DNA of 64,000 bases from Empedobacter stercoris. GTDB taxonomy: Bacteria; Bacteroidota; Bacteroidia; Flavobacteriales; Weeksellaceae. The notes below the pieces were generated by a model. The model saw only the letters and a program-made list of their open reading frames with translations, was not told the DNA's origin and did not search any database. Position numbers and translations under genes: made by a program. How positions within the stretch are numbered: the first letter of the stretch is position 1; every line of letters begins with the position of its first letter. The stretch lies in NCBI RefSeq assembly GCF_965137335.1, contig NZ_CBCRZD010000006.1; one strand, 5' to 3'. This document shows, in pieces, positions 43,912 through 52,757 of the stretch.

Positions 43912-45615
43912 TTACAATTTCGGAATAGCAGCTATTAACTCTTTTGTGTAGTTCGTTGTAGGATGTGCGTAAACTTTATCCGCATCATCCAATTCTTTCA
44001 TTTCACCATGTTGCATTACCAACAATTGATCACTCATATATTTTACAACAGCCAAATCGTGAGAAATAAAGATATAAGTAAATCCAAATTCTATTTTTAA
44101 ATCATTTAGAAGATTTAAAACTTGTGCTTGCACAGAGACATCTAAAGCAGAAACAGATTCATCACAAATGATAAATTTTGGGTTTAAAGCCAATGCACGA
44201 GCAATTCCGATACGTTGACGCTGACCTCCCGAGAATTCATGTGGGTATTTATTCAAATCTTGTGCTGTTAAGCCTACTTTTTTCAAAAGTGTAGAAGCCG
44301 TTTGCAATCGTTCCGTTTTATTTTGTCCAATTCTATGGACTTGCATCGGTTCAGTAATAATTTGTGCAACCGTTTGTCGTGGATTCAAACTTGAATATGG
44401 ATCTTGAAAAATAATCTGGATTTCTCTTCTTAATTTTCGAATCTCTTCTTTTTTAAGTTTAGTAATATCAACTCCATTATAATATATTTCACCTGCAGTC
44501 GGTTTTTCCAATAATAAAACAGTTCTACTCAACGTTGTTTTTCCAGAACCAGACTCACCAACTAATCCCATTGTTTCACCTGGATAAACTTTAAATGAAA
44601 TATCATCTACAGCTTTTACACTCGGTATTGTTGAATCTCCAAATAAGGAAGATGGGTAAAAATATTTTTTTAAATTCTTGACTTCTAAGATAGGTGGATT
44701 TGCATATATCTTTTCGTGAAAACTTGTTCGTTCTTCTTTTGTATAGGTTGCTGTTTTAAAATCTGGGTTATCAAGAAAATCTTTTACAGTTGGTAAACGT
44801 TTTGCACGTTCTTCTAATCGAGGTCGACAAGCAATTAGTCCTTTTGTATAATTTTCTTTTGGATGATGAAAAATAGTTTCTACATTTCCTTGTTCTACAA
44901 CATGACCTCGAAACATGACCAAAACCTCTTCACAAACATTTGCAATTACGCCCAAATCATGTGATATAAACAACATGCTCATATTGTTCTTTAATTGTAA
45001 TTCCTTCAATAAATCGAGTGTTGCTCTTTGTACTGTTACATCCAAAGCAGTTGTAGGTTCATCGGCAATCAATAATTTAGGCTCGCAAGAAATTGCCATA
45101 GCAATCATCACACGTTGCTTTTGTCCACCAGATAATTCGTGTGGATACGCTTTATAAATACGTTCTGGATTTGGTAATTTAACTTGTTCGAAAAGGTGTA
45201 AAACTTTCTTTTTTGCTTCGTCTTTGTTTAATTTTTGATGCAAACGAATGGCTTCTTCTACTTGTTCACCACAACGTAAACTTGGATTAAGTGAAGTCAT
45301 TGGTTCTTGGAAAATCATTCCGATTTCATTACCTCTAATTTCTTCTAATTCTTTGGGAGAAAGTTTTAGTAAATCAATCATTTTATCATCTTGACGAAAA
45401 AGAATTTCACTTTCTGGATGAATAGTCGCATTTGGAGATAATAATCCCATGATTGCTAAAGATGTCAAAGACTTTCCCGAACCAGATTCTCCCACAATAC
45501 CTAAAGTATCGCCTTGTTCAACTTTGAAATTGATGTTGTTCAGTACTTGTTTATCTCCAAAAGAAATTGATAAATTTTTAACCTCAATGATATAATGTAA
45601 ACTTTGATTTTGCAT
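43912..45615 (-). CDS. dipeptide/oligopeptide ABC transporter ATPase, two fused ATP-binding domains
   Basis: A 567-residue protein made of two Opp/Dpp-type ATPases in tandem. Domain 1 (about 8-260) has Walker A GESGSGKSLTSLA, signature LSGGQKQRVMIAMA and Walker B LLIADEPTTALD. Domain 2 (about 305-565) has Walker A GESGSGKTTLSRT, signature FSGGQRQRIGIARA and IICDESVSALD. Each is followed by the oligo_HPY-type tail. The layout equals the YejF/GsiA class. The substrate-binding protein and permease genes are not next to it, which is unusual outside Bacteroidota; they must be elsewhere. Confidence 0.92.
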   Translation of the reverse strand: MQNQSLHYIIEVKNLSISFGDKQVLNNINFKVEQGDTLGIVGESGSGKSLTSLAIMGLLSPNATIHPESEILFRQDDKMIDLLKLSPKELEEIRGNEIGMIFQEPMTSLNPSLRCGEQVEEAIRLHQKLNKDEAKKKVLHLFEQVKLPNPERIYKAYPHELSGGQKQRVMIAMAISCEPKLLIADEPTTALDVTVQRATLDLLKELQLKNNMSMLFISHDLGVIANVCEEVLVMFRGHVVEQGNVETIFHHPKENYTKGLIACRPRLEERAKRLPTVKDFLDNPDFKTATYTKEERTSFHEKIYANPPILEVKNLKKYFYPSSLFGDSTIPSVKAVDDISFKVYPGETMGLVGESGSGKTTLSRTVLLLEKPTAGEIYYNGVDITKLKKEEIRKLRREIQIIFQDPYSSLNPRQTVAQIITEPMQVHRIGQNKTERLQTASTLLKKVGLTAQDLNKYPHEFSGGQRQRIGIARALALNPKFIICDESVSALDVSVQAQVLNLLNDLKIEFGFTYIFISHDLAVVKYMSDQLLVMQHGEMKELDDADKVYAHPTTNYTKELIAAIPKL

Positions 45616-45711
45616 TGCAAATAGTTGCTTGGTAAATGAAGTGGAAATGTAGTGATTTTTAACGATTTTCTCTACTCTATAAATTCTAAGATTTTGTATT
45701 TATATATTTTG

Positions 45712-45719
45712 TAATTTTG
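45712..45719 (+). promoter_or_regulatory. -7 box, possible promoter of the CNNM/CorC gene
   Basis: TAATTTTG, exact TAnnTTTG, with TTTG 15 bases upstream (short spacing). The 209-base divergent gap holds nothing else I can name. Confidence 0.45.
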
Positions 45720-45824
45720 CTACGAATCAAACCGTTGTGATTTATAATATTTTTTATTAATTTAGACCTATTGATTTACTGGCTCACAAAAACTTATAAC
45801 AAGTCAGTTTTTTAAATTCGAAGA

Positions 45825-47246
45825 ATGGATACATACTCCCAGATTTCGACATTGTTTTTAGTCGCTAATCACAATGTCGCCGATGAAATTTCTGTAGCAA
45901 AACTTTTGCTTACAATTTTCCTTGTTTTATTAAATGGTTTTTTCGTTGCAGCAGAATTTGCAATTGTAAAAGTACGTTCGTCACAAATTGAAGTTAATCA
46001 AGATATAAATGAAAGAACTTCGAATGCTGCAAAACGAATTGTAACACATTTAGATTCTTACCTTGCAGCAACACAATTAGGAATTACTTTAGCTTCGCTA
46101 GGATTGGGTTGGGTTGGAGAAAGTTCTATCACACCAATTATTTTAAAACTGTTTGAAGTTTTAGGTTTAACCTCTCCATCTTGGACTACAATTGCACAAA
46201 ACGCTGCTATTCCAGCTTCGTTCTTTATTGTGACAATTTTGCACATTGTTTTTGGAGAATTAGCTCCAAAGTCATTAGCAATTCAATATCCAACAAAAAC
46301 AACATTTGCAGTTGCTTGGCCTCTTAGAGCATTTTATTTTGTATTCAAACCACTTATTGTAATGATGAATGGTTTGGCGAATATTATTCTTCGAGCATTT
46401 GGAATTCACCCTATTCATGGAGGAGAGATACATACAGAAGAGGAATTAAAAATGATTATTACCGAAAGTACCGAAGGAGGTGCAATCGAAGAATCAGAGC
46501 GAAATCTGATTCAAAATGTTTTTGATTTTGATGATCGTCGTGTCATGAATATTCAAACATTACGTAAAAATGTATCCGCAATTAATATCAATACTTCTGT
46601 AAAAGAAGCGTTAGATTATGCGATTAATGAAGGATATTCTCGTTACCCTGTTTATGAAGAAGAATTTGATAATATAAAAGGGATCATTTACGCGAAAGAT
46701 TTGATTAAACAATTATTAGAAAATCCTAACCAAACGGAGATCGAAGGTTTGTTACGTGAACCCATTTTTATTTCAGAAAATGCATTGATTAAAAATGTAA
46801 TGAAACAATTTCAGAAAAAGCATATGCAAATTGCGGTTGTGACTAACGAAGTTGGTGAAGTAGCAGGAATTGTTTCGATGGAAGATATTTTAGAGGAATT
46901 AGTTGGTGAGATTCAGGATGAATATGACAACGAAGATCCTATTGTTTCGCGTGTTTCGGAAGGTATTTATAATGTAAATGCTCACAATGCAATTAGTGAT
47001 ATTAATCGCTTAGTTCCTTTTAAATTCGAAGAAAGTGAACATTATGATACGTTGGCTGGGTTGATTTCTGAATGTTATCCTGACAAAGAATTGTCCGAAG
47101 GTGATTTGGTTGATTTGGAAGAATACACAGGAACAATTATTAAAATGTACCGAAATTCGGTAGAACAAATTCAATTAAAAGTGAAAGAAGAATTCATCGA
47201 GAATTACCGAGATGAACCTGACACAGCTGAAGATGATGAAAATTAG
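45825..47246 (+). CDS. CNNM / CorC-HlyC family membrane protein with CBS pair
   Basis: A 473-residue protein. A DUF21/CNNM membrane domain (about 20-200, opening LLLTIFLVLLNGFFVAAEFAIVKV and containing LGLGWVGE) is followed by a CBS domain pair (about 225-350, with VVTNEVGEVAGIVSMEDILEELVGEI) and a C-terminal CorC_HlyC domain (about 370-455). These proteins act in magnesium or cobalt export or homeostasis; older notes call them hemolysins, which is misleading. It is a single gene, convergent with the exonuclease gene. Confidence 0.92.
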   Translation: MDTYSQISTLFLVANHNVADEISVAKLLLTIFLVLLNGFFVAAEFAIVKVRSSQIEVNQDINERTSNAAKRIVTHLDSYLAATQLGITLASLGLGWVGESSITPIILKLFEVLGLTSPSWTTIAQNAAIPASFFIVTILHIVFGELAPKSLAIQYPTKTTFAVAWPLRAFYFVFKPLIVMMNGLANIILRAFGIHPIHGGEIHTEEELKMIITESTEGGAIEESERNLIQNVFDFDDRRVMNIQTLRKNVSAININTSVKEALDYAINEGYSRYPVYEEEFDNIKGIIYAKDLIKQLLENPNQTEIEGLLREPIFISENALIKNVMKQFQKKHMQIAVVTNEVGEVAGIVSMEDILEELVGEIQDEYDNEDPIVSRVSEGIYNVNAHNAISDINRLVPFKFEESEHYDTLAGLISECYPDKELSEGDLVDLEEYTGTIIKMYRNSVEQIQLKVKEEFIENYRDEPDTAEDDEN

Positions 47247-47264
47247 TCTTTAAAATATGAATGA

Positions 47265-47297
47265 AAAATCCGCTCAACGACGAGCGGATTTTTTTAT
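47265..47297. terminator. bidirectional terminator, ATCCGCTC-type (copy 4)
   Basis: AAAAATCCGCTC / GAGCGGATTTTT with a six-base loop, between the convergent CNNM/CorC and exonuclease genes. Confidence 0.9.
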
Positions 47298-47298
47298 T

Positions 47299-48006
47299 TT
47301 ATATATCTTCTTTTCTCGAGAGCGGAATATCATATCTCATTTTTCGAAAAACATTAATCAAGGTCACCACATCTTTTTCACAGTAATCTTTAATGCGTTC
47401 GACATTATTTTCGTTATAATAAACCTTTGCGACCTGCGAACCATCGATATCATCTTTTGGCGTAGGAATTTCGAATACATTGGCTAATAAATCCAACGAT
47501 GTATAATTTTTATAATCGCCAAATTTCCATAATTCCATGGTGTCTAAATGCTGAACTTCCCAAGGTTTTTTACCAAATAATTGTAGAATTGCAGGAATTT
47601 CAATTTGATTAATCATCATTCGGCGAGCGATGTAAGGAAAATCAAATTCTTTTCCATTATGTGCACATAATAGATGATCTGGTTTGAAAAAATTTTCAAT
47701 TAACATCGAATTAAAATCTTCTAACAATTTCTTTTCGTCGTGTCCATAGAAGCTTTTGATGTGAATAAATGAATCTTTGACAACAATCCCTACAGAAATA
47801 CAAACAATTTTACCAAATTCAGCCAAAATGCCTGCACGTTCATGGTAAAATTCTTCTGGAGAAATTTCATTATTATTACGTTGATAAACTGTTTTCTTTT
47901 CCCAAAGCGCTTTTGTTCTGTCTGATAAAAGGTTCCAATCATCTGTTTGTGGAACCGTTTCGATGTCTAAAAATAATATTTTACTGTAAGGAATTCGTTG
48001 GATCAT
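47299..48006 (-). CDS. DEDD-type 3'-5' exonuclease, PolB-exonuclease-like
   Basis: A 235-residue RNase H-fold nuclease like the PolB exonuclease domain family (DNA_pol_B_exo2). Exo I is LFLDIETVPQ, Exo II is CAHNGKEFDFPYIARR (His-Asn then Phe-Asp), and Exo III is RIKDYCEKDVVTLINVF with Tyr and Asp, so DEDDy type. It is a stand-alone exonuclease; its role in repair or RNA turnover is not known. Its start overlaps the end of the serine hydrolase gene by 26 bases. The start is fixed by the need for the first beta strand (MIQRIPYSKILFLDIE). Confidence 0.88.
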   Translation of the reverse strand: MIQRIPYSKILFLDIETVPQTDDWNLLSDRTKALWEKKTVYQRNNNEISPEEFYHERAGILAEFGKIVCISVGIVVKDSFIHIKSFYGHDEKKLLEDFNSMLIENFFKPDHLLCAHNGKEFDFPYIARRMMINQIEIPAILQLFGKKPWEVQHLDTMELWKFGDYKNYTSLDLLANVFEIPTPKDDIDGSQVAKVYYNENNVERIKDYCEKDVVTLINVFRKMRYDIPLSRKEDI

Positions 48007-49186
48007 TTTCTTTTACTTTTTGATTAATACGCATCGCTTCGTCAACTAATCGATAAACATCACCATCGGCTATTGGATGGTTATTTGGAAGATCATTATG
48101 TGTTTTCCCTGTTCGGGCAATTACTATTTTTTCTGAAGGAATTACAATGACACGTTGTCCCAAATGTCCTAACATCGCATAAAAAGGTGTCTTGTAATCG
48201 TAATCCATCCAAACAGAATAACCATAAATTTTTGGTTCATTTGGTTCGAATGCTTTTTTGTTTGGTAAAACCATTTTCTGTACAAATGTAGAATCTAAGA
48301 TCTGTTTTCCATACCAATTTCCATCATTCAGTAACAATTGTCCAAGCTTTGAAAAATCGCGAGTTGTCGCATTGAAACAACAGTAGGTTTTTTCCATTCC
48401 TTTTGGATTGTCTTTGGACCATTGTGCATCCATTTCCATTCCCATAGGTTGCCAAAACTCTTCTTGGAAATATTGCGATAACGATTTATTTTCAATAGCA
48501 CGTTCAATAACGATTCCTAATAATTGTGTATCACTCGACTGGTATTTAAAATGTTTTCCTGGTTGAGAAACAAATTTTCGATCTAACATTTGTTTCACAA
48601 TATCATCTCCATAATACGCTTTTGCAGTAGGATTAAGAGGAAAATAATAATCTTCATCCCAATCATATCCTGATGTCATAGCAGATAAATCGCCAATTGT
48701 ACATTGCGAACCAAATCGATCATCTTTAAATTCTGGAATAAAATCAGTGATTTTTTGATCTAAGCTTTTGATGTAACCTTGCTCTATTGCTTTTCCTAAC
48801 ATCATTGTCGTAAATGTTTTTGCCATCGAAAACGAATTGGTAATATCATTTTGTGCATAACCGTTAAAATAATATTCGCTCAGAATCTGATGATCTTTGA
48901 TGATAACAAATCCAGCTGTACCAAAATCTTTCATCTCTTTTTCAAAGTTAACTGACAAAGGAAATTGATTATAATCCAAATGTTGATGCCAAACTCGCGG
49001 AGAACCTGCCAAAATTACATTATTGTCAAAATCTTTGTAGTCATTTATATTAGCTGTTTTTTCACCTTTCATATAGGTTAATTTTACGCCACGAAAAATG
49101 TAATTATTCCCTGTTGCATAAAGAGTTAGAATTGAAATACAAATGATTATAATGAACCATTTTATTATTTTCCAAAGTATTTTCAT
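47981..49186 (-). CDS. beta-lactamase-fold serine hydrolase, membrane-anchored
   Basis: A 401-residue class C-type serine hydrolase (Beta-lactamase family, PF00144). The N-terminus has a single hydrophobic segment (KIIKWFIIIICISILTLYATG), either an anchor or an uncleaved signal. The SxxK motif is SMAK in NSFSMAKTFTTMM; a Tyr-x-Ser candidate is YQSS in FKYQSSDTQLLG; the late HxG-type segment is GHLGQRVIV. Enzymes of this kind are often esterases or D-Ala-D-Ala peptidases, and activity against antibiotics cannot be inferred. It is upstream of, and overlaps, the exonuclease gene. Confidence 0.85.
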   Translation of the reverse strand: MKILWKIIKWFIIIICISILTLYATGNNYIFRGVKLTYMKGEKTANINDYKDFDNNVILAGSPRVWHQHLDYNQFPLSVNFEKEMKDFGTAGFVIIKDHQILSEYYFNGYAQNDITNSFSMAKTFTTMMLGKAIEQGYIKSLDQKITDFIPEFKDDRFGSQCTIGDLSAMTSGYDWDEDYYFPLNPTAKAYYGDDIVKQMLDRKFVSQPGKHFKYQSSDTQLLGIVIERAIENKSLSQYFQEEFWQPMGMEMDAQWSKDNPKGMEKTYCCFNATTRDFSKLGQLLLNDGNWYGKQILDSTFVQKMVLPNKKAFEPNEPKIYGYSVWMDYDYKTPFYAMLGHLGQRVIVIPSEKIVIARTGKTHNDLPNNHPIADGDVYRLVDEAMRINQKVKENDPTNSLQ

Positions 49187-49249
49187 CTCAAAAAATTATA
49201 ATCTTTTACTAAAATAAGCTTTTACTATTAAATAAAGTTAAAATTCTAT

Positions 49250-49262
49250 CGATTCGGAATCG
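49250..49262. promoter_or_regulatory. 13-base palindrome upstream of the superoxide dismutase gene
   Basis: CGATTC-G-GAATCG is a perfect palindrome 58 bases before the SOD ATG, just upstream of TTTG and a TATCTTTA box (49282-49289). It is a candidate operator for a redox or metal regulator. Confidence 0.4.
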
Positions 49263-49320
49263 TTTTTGTAGAGTTAATATGTATCTTTATACAAGAAAAT
49301 AAATCTAAAAAATAAATATT

Positions 49321-49923
49321 ATGGCTTTTGAATTAGCAAAATTACCTTATGCATTTGATGCATTAGAACCTCATATTGACGCAAAAACAATGGAAATTCA
49401 CCATGATAAACACCATGCTGCGTACACAAATAACTTAAATGCCGCTATTGAAGGAACTGATTTAGCAAATGCTACAATCGAAGAAATCTTAGCTAAAGGT
49501 ACAGATAAACCAGCTGTTCGTAACAATGGTGGTGGGTTTTACAACCACAATTTATTTTGGGAAATTTTAACTCCAGGTGGAGCGAAACAACCAACTGCTG
49601 AAGTTGCTGAAGCAATTAATGCTGCTTTTGGATCTTTCGAAGCTTTCAAAGATGAATTTACTAAAGCTGCTGCAACACGCTTTGGTTCTGGATGGGCTTG
49701 GTTAATCGTAAAAGATTGTAAATTAGTTGTAACATCAACTCCAAATCAAGATTCTACTTTGATGCCAGTTGCTGATGTACAAGGATTCCCTGTTTTAGGA
49801 TTAGATGTTTGGGAACATGCTTATTACTTAAACTACCAAAATCGTCGTCCTGATTATATCGAGGCTTTTTTCAATGTAATTAACTGGGATAAAGTTGCAG
49901 AAAGATTTGCATCTGCTAAATAA
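49321..49923 (+). CDS. superoxide dismutase, Fe/Mn family
   Basis: A 200-residue cytoplasmic SOD. The metal ligands are visible: the first His in EIHHDKHHAAYTNNLN, the second in NNGGGFYNHNLFWE, then Asp and His in LDVWEHAYYLNYQNRRPDYI. Gly-Ser-Gly-Trp-Ala-Trp-Leu (GSGWAWLIV) is the usual core. No signal peptide is present. Fe versus Mn preference cannot be set safely. A palindrome lies upstream and a terminator directly downstream, so it is a single-gene unit. Confidence 0.95.
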   Translation: MAFELAKLPYAFDALEPHIDAKTMEIHHDKHHAAYTNNLNAAIEGTDLANATIEEILAKGTDKPAVRNNGGGFYNHNLFWEILTPGGAKQPTAEVAEAINAAFGSFEAFKDEFTKAAATRFGSGWAWLIVKDCKLVVTSTPNQDSTLMPVADVQGFPVLGLDVWEHAYYLNYQNRRPDYIEAFFNVINWDKVAERFASAK

Positions 49924-49949
49924 TAAGGTTTAAAATTTTAAACAATATA

Positions 49950-49981
49950 AGACTTGTGTAGAAATACGCAAGTCTTTTTTT
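49950..49981 (+). terminator. terminator after the SOD gene
   Basis: AAGACTTG / CAAGTCTT with a loop of about 12 bases and T-run. The T-run merges with the TATCTTTG box that serves folB. Confidence 0.8.
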
Positions 49982-49988
49982 ATCTTTG
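49981..49988 (+). promoter_or_regulatory. -7 box of folB, only four bases before its ATG
   Basis: TATCTTTG, exact TAnnTTTG. The start of transcription should fall at or next to the ATG at 49993, giving a leaderless mRNA. Confidence 0.6.
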
Positions 49989-49992
49989 GAAA

Positions 49993-50349
49993 ATGGGAAT
50001 AATTATTTTAGAGAATATAAAAATTTATTCGAATCACGGATGTTTAGAAGAAGAAGCAAGAATTGGTTCGGATTATTTGGTTGATTTGGAAGCACATGCC
50101 GATTTTACAAAAGCATGTGATTCGGACGAGTTAGTTGATGCCTTGGATTATGTATCCTTAAATAAAATTGTAAAGGAAGAAGTGGGTGTTCGATCTAAAT
50201 TGTTAGAACATGTTTGTAAAAGAGTATTAGATCGTATAGGTCAAGAACTTACGAATGTGACTTATGCAAAAGTAAAACTATCTAAGCTGAATCCTCCTAT
50301 TGGTGGGCATGTAGAAAAAGTAAGTATTATTTTAGAAAAAACATATTAA
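49993..50349 (+). CDS. folB: dihydroneopterin aldolase
   Basis: A 118-residue enzyme with the FolB pattern: MGIIILENIKIYSNHGCLEEEARIG with the conserved His-Gly and Glu, DYLVDLEAHADFTKA, DALDYVSLNKIV, LLEHVCKRVLDRI (with the conserved Leu-Leu-Glu) and VKLSKLNPPIGG-type Lys-Pro end. It cleaves dihydroneopterin to the pterin alcohol and glycolaldehyde in folate synthesis. I use the ATG at 49993 because the upstream ATG at 49954 lies in the SOD terminator. A tRNA-Cys follows. Confidence 0.92.
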   Translation: MGIIILENIKIYSNHGCLEEEARIGSDYLVDLEAHADFTKACDSDELVDALDYVSLNKIVKEEVGVRSKLLEHVCKRVLDRIGQELTNVTYAKVKLSKLNPPIGGHVEKVSIILEKTY

Positions 50350-50373
50350 AGTTTTTTTTTCTGAAAATATTAC

Positions 50374-50381
50374 TATATTTG
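50374..50381 (+). promoter_or_regulatory. -7 box for tRNA-Cys
   Basis: TATATTTG, exact TAnnTTTG, 20 bases before the tRNA. Confidence 0.65.
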
Positions 50382-50401
50382 CAGTCCAAAAGAACGGGAA
50401 T

Positions 50402-50472
50402 GGTTCCTTGACCGAGAGGCTAGGTAGCGGTCTGCAAAACCGTCCACAGCGGTTCGAATCCGCTAGGAACCT
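50402..50472 (+). tRNA. tRNA-Cys (GCA)
   Basis: Acceptor GGTTCCT / AGGAACC; anticodon stem GCGGT/ACCGT with loop CTGCAAA (GCA); T-arm with GTTCGAATC. 71 bases, no encoded CCA. Confidence 0.95.
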
Positions 50473-50473
50473 C

Positions 50474-50508
50474 AAAAGCTTTAATCAATTTGATTAAAGC
50501 TTTTTTTA
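50474..50508. terminator. terminator after tRNA-Cys, shared with the ZIP gene
   Basis: AAAAGCTTTAATCA / TGATTAAAGCTTTT with a short loop and T-run; A-run on the opposite side serves the convergent ZIP gene. Confidence 0.88.
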
Positions 50509-50523
50509 TTTTCCGAAAACTTA

Positions 50524-51306
50524 TTACATAAACAACACCAAACTCACAGCCATCACAAACATACCGATAACGATACCGTAAGTAGATAATTTTTTTCCGG
50601 CATATTCTTTAGCAGTTGGAATTAGTTCATTAATCGAAATATACACCATCATTCCAGCAACACTTGCGAAGATTGCTCCGAAAATTGATTCATCAAAGAA
50701 TTGCAAAAGGACAAAATATCCGATTAAAGCGCCAATTGGTTCTGTTAATCCTGAAAGAAAAGAATACCAAAAAGCTTTCTTTCTATTTTTTGTTGCATAA
50801 TATATAGGTATCGCTACTGCGATTCCTTCTGGAATGTTATGTATGGCAATTGCGGCAGCGATTGAAATGCCGTAGGTAGGATTTTCTAATGCAGAAAGAA
50901 AAGTAGCTAAACCTTCAGGGAAGTTGTGAATAGATAATGCCAAAGCAGAAAACATTCCTAATCGTAAAAGTTTTTGATCGGTTGTTTCTGTTTTATTTTC
51001 TTCGTGGTGATGATGTGGTAAAATTTTATCAATTAGAATAATAATTAATATTCCTATAAAAAATCCCAATAAAGTATAACTGTAACCTAACTTTTCTCCA
51101 AAAACAGCGGATAAAGATAATCGTGCTTTTGTTAAAATTTCTACAAAAGATACATATAGCATTACTCCAGCAGAAATCCCTAACATCACACCTAAAAATT
51201 TTGGATTGAATTTTTTGTACAATAAACACAAAACACTTCCAATTCCAGTACTGATCCCAGCAAGAAAAGTTAAACTAAAAGCAAATATAAATGGGCTTGA
51301 AAACAT
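50524..51306 (-). CDS. ZIP family divalent metal transporter
   Basis: A 260-residue, eight-helix ZIP protein of the ZupT/GufA type. The metal site is in two helices: SIHNFPEGLATFLSA and AIAIHNIPEGIAVAIPIYY (HNxPEG motifs). A His-rich cytosolic loop (HHHHEENKTE, near residue 97) joins helices 3 and 4. It likely imports zinc and perhaps iron or manganese. A partial hyphenated repeat, gttAGATTAATCTaac, lies at about 51326-51341 upstream of the start and could bind a regulator. It is a single gene. Confidence 0.92.
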   Translation of the reverse strand: MFSSPFIFAFSLTFLAGISTGIGSVLCLLYKKFNPKFLGVMLGISAGVMLYVSFVEILTKARLSLSAVFGEKLGYSYTLLGFFIGILIIILIDKILPHHHHEENKTETTDQKLLRLGMFSALALSIHNFPEGLATFLSALENPTYGISIAAAIAIHNIPEGIAVAIPIYYATKNRKKAFWYSFLSGLTEPIGALIGYFVLLQFFDESIFGAIFASVAGMMVYISINELIPTAKEYAGKKLSTYGIVIGMFVMAVSLVLFM

Positions 51307-51461
51307 CTATTTTAATAAATAAGTTAGATTAATCTAACAAATATAAAGTTTTCTTTCCTTTGAATCAAAATAAATTAACCATAGAAAATTCAATGTATTT
51401 TGTCAGTTAATAGTATTTATGAAAAGGATACACTTATTTTTGTTTCATTAGTCTTTATTTT

Positions 51462-52757
51462 ATGGAACTTTTAGACGAAAATATACAAAGCGATTTATAT
51501 CGTTCAACTTTAGAATTAGTTTCTCAATTAGGTTTGTCCAGTTACTCAACAACAGTAATTACAACCCTATTATTATCAATTGCACTTGTTATTATTTTAT
51601 ATGCGATTGATTTTCTATTGCGTAAAGTGTTGTTATTACTATTGACAAATATGATTCAGAAGAGCAAAACAAAGATCGATGATTTATTAATTAAAAACAG
51701 AGTTTTACAATTCCTTACCCATATCGTTCCTGTTATTGTCGCTAAAGAAGCAATTCCGCTAATCTTTAAAGGTTTTCCGAATTGGATAAAAATTGCAGTG
51801 CAAATAACCGACGTTGTGTTAGTAGTAACAATAGGATTATTTTTCAATGTAATTTTCAGAACATTCAGAGATTTTCTTCGAAGCAAAAAATCATTTGCGG
51901 ACAAACCAATTGATAGTTATTTGCAAGTAATGAATATTACGTTGTTTTTTATTTGTGGAATTCTTATTTTCTCGATTGTGACAGGTAAATCACCTATTAC
52001 ATTTTTGGTTTCGTTGGGTGCTGCATCTGCAGTTTTGATGTTGGTTTTCAAAGATTCGATTTTAGGATTTGTAGCGAGTATACAAGTTTCCATGAATGAT
52101 ATGGTGCGTGTAGGTGATTGGATTGAGATGACGAAATATGGCGCAGACGGAACGGTAATCGAAATTAATTTAGGAACAGTGAAAGTCCAGAATTTTGATA
52201 AGACTATTACAACAATTCCAACGTATGCATTGGTTTCTGATTCGTTTCGTAATTATCGAGGAATGCAAAATGCAGGAGGAAGACGTATAAAACGCTCGAT
52301 AAATGTAAAAATGAATTCGATTCGATTTTTAACTGAAGATGAAATTGAAGAATTAAAAAAAATTAGAATGTTGTATGATTTTATTGTTGATCGCTCCAAT
52401 GAAATTGCACAATATAATGTATCGAACAAAGTTGATCCAACAATCTTAGCAAATGGAAGACGGATGACAAATATTGGATTATTTCGTCAATACATCAAAA
52501 CATACACGTATAATAGTCCTAAGATTAGAAAAGATTTAATGTTCGAGGTTCGCCAACTTCAACCAACAGAACATGGTTTGCCAATCGAATTGTTTATGTT
52601 TACCAATACAACAGTTTGGAATGAATATGAAGTGATAATGGCAGATATTTTTGATCATATTATTGCGGTTGTTCCATATTTTCATTTAGAAATTTACGAA
52701 TCGCCTTCTTCGGACGATATGCGTGTCATAGCAGAAGCACTGAATAGAAATATTTAA
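51462..52757 (+). CDS. MscS-type mechanosensitive ion channel
   Basis: A 431-residue protein with about five hydrophobic segments in the first 200 residues. The pore-lining helix is TFLVSLGAASAVLMLVFKDSILGFVASIQ, the beta domain opens with NDMVRVGDWIEM, and a soluble C-terminal part follows. It is longer than MscS (286) and like YbdG/MSCL-6 class channels, with a large C-terminal insert after FRNYRGMQNAGGRRI. It opens on osmotic downshock. A 17-bp hairpin starts within its stop codon. Confidence 0.92.
   Translation: MELLDENIQSDLYRSTLELVSQLGLSSYSTTVITTLLLSIALVIILYAIDFLLRKVLLLLLTNMIQKSKTKIDDLLIKNRVLQFLTHIVPVIVAKEAIPLIFKGFPNWIKIAVQITDVVLVVTIGLFFNVIFRTFRDFLRSKKSFADKPIDSYLQVMNITLFFICGILIFSIVTGKSPITFLVSLGAASAVLMLVFKDSILGFVASIQVSMNDMVRVGDWIEMTKYGADGTVIEINLGTVKVQNFDKTITTIPTYALVSDSFRNYRGMQNAGGRRIKRSINVKMNSIRFLTEDEIEELKKIRMLYDFIVDRSNEIAQYNVSNKVDPTILANGRRMTNIGLFRQYIKTYTYNSPKIRKDLMFEVRQLQPTEHGLPIELFMFTNTTVWNEYEVIMADIFDHIIAVVPYFHLEIYESPSSDDMRVIAEALNRNI

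Noticed and set aside
47981..48006. Frameshift joining the serine hydrolase and exonuclease genes
   Set aside because: Both products are complete by motif content; the 26-base overlap is a simple out-of-frame overlap.
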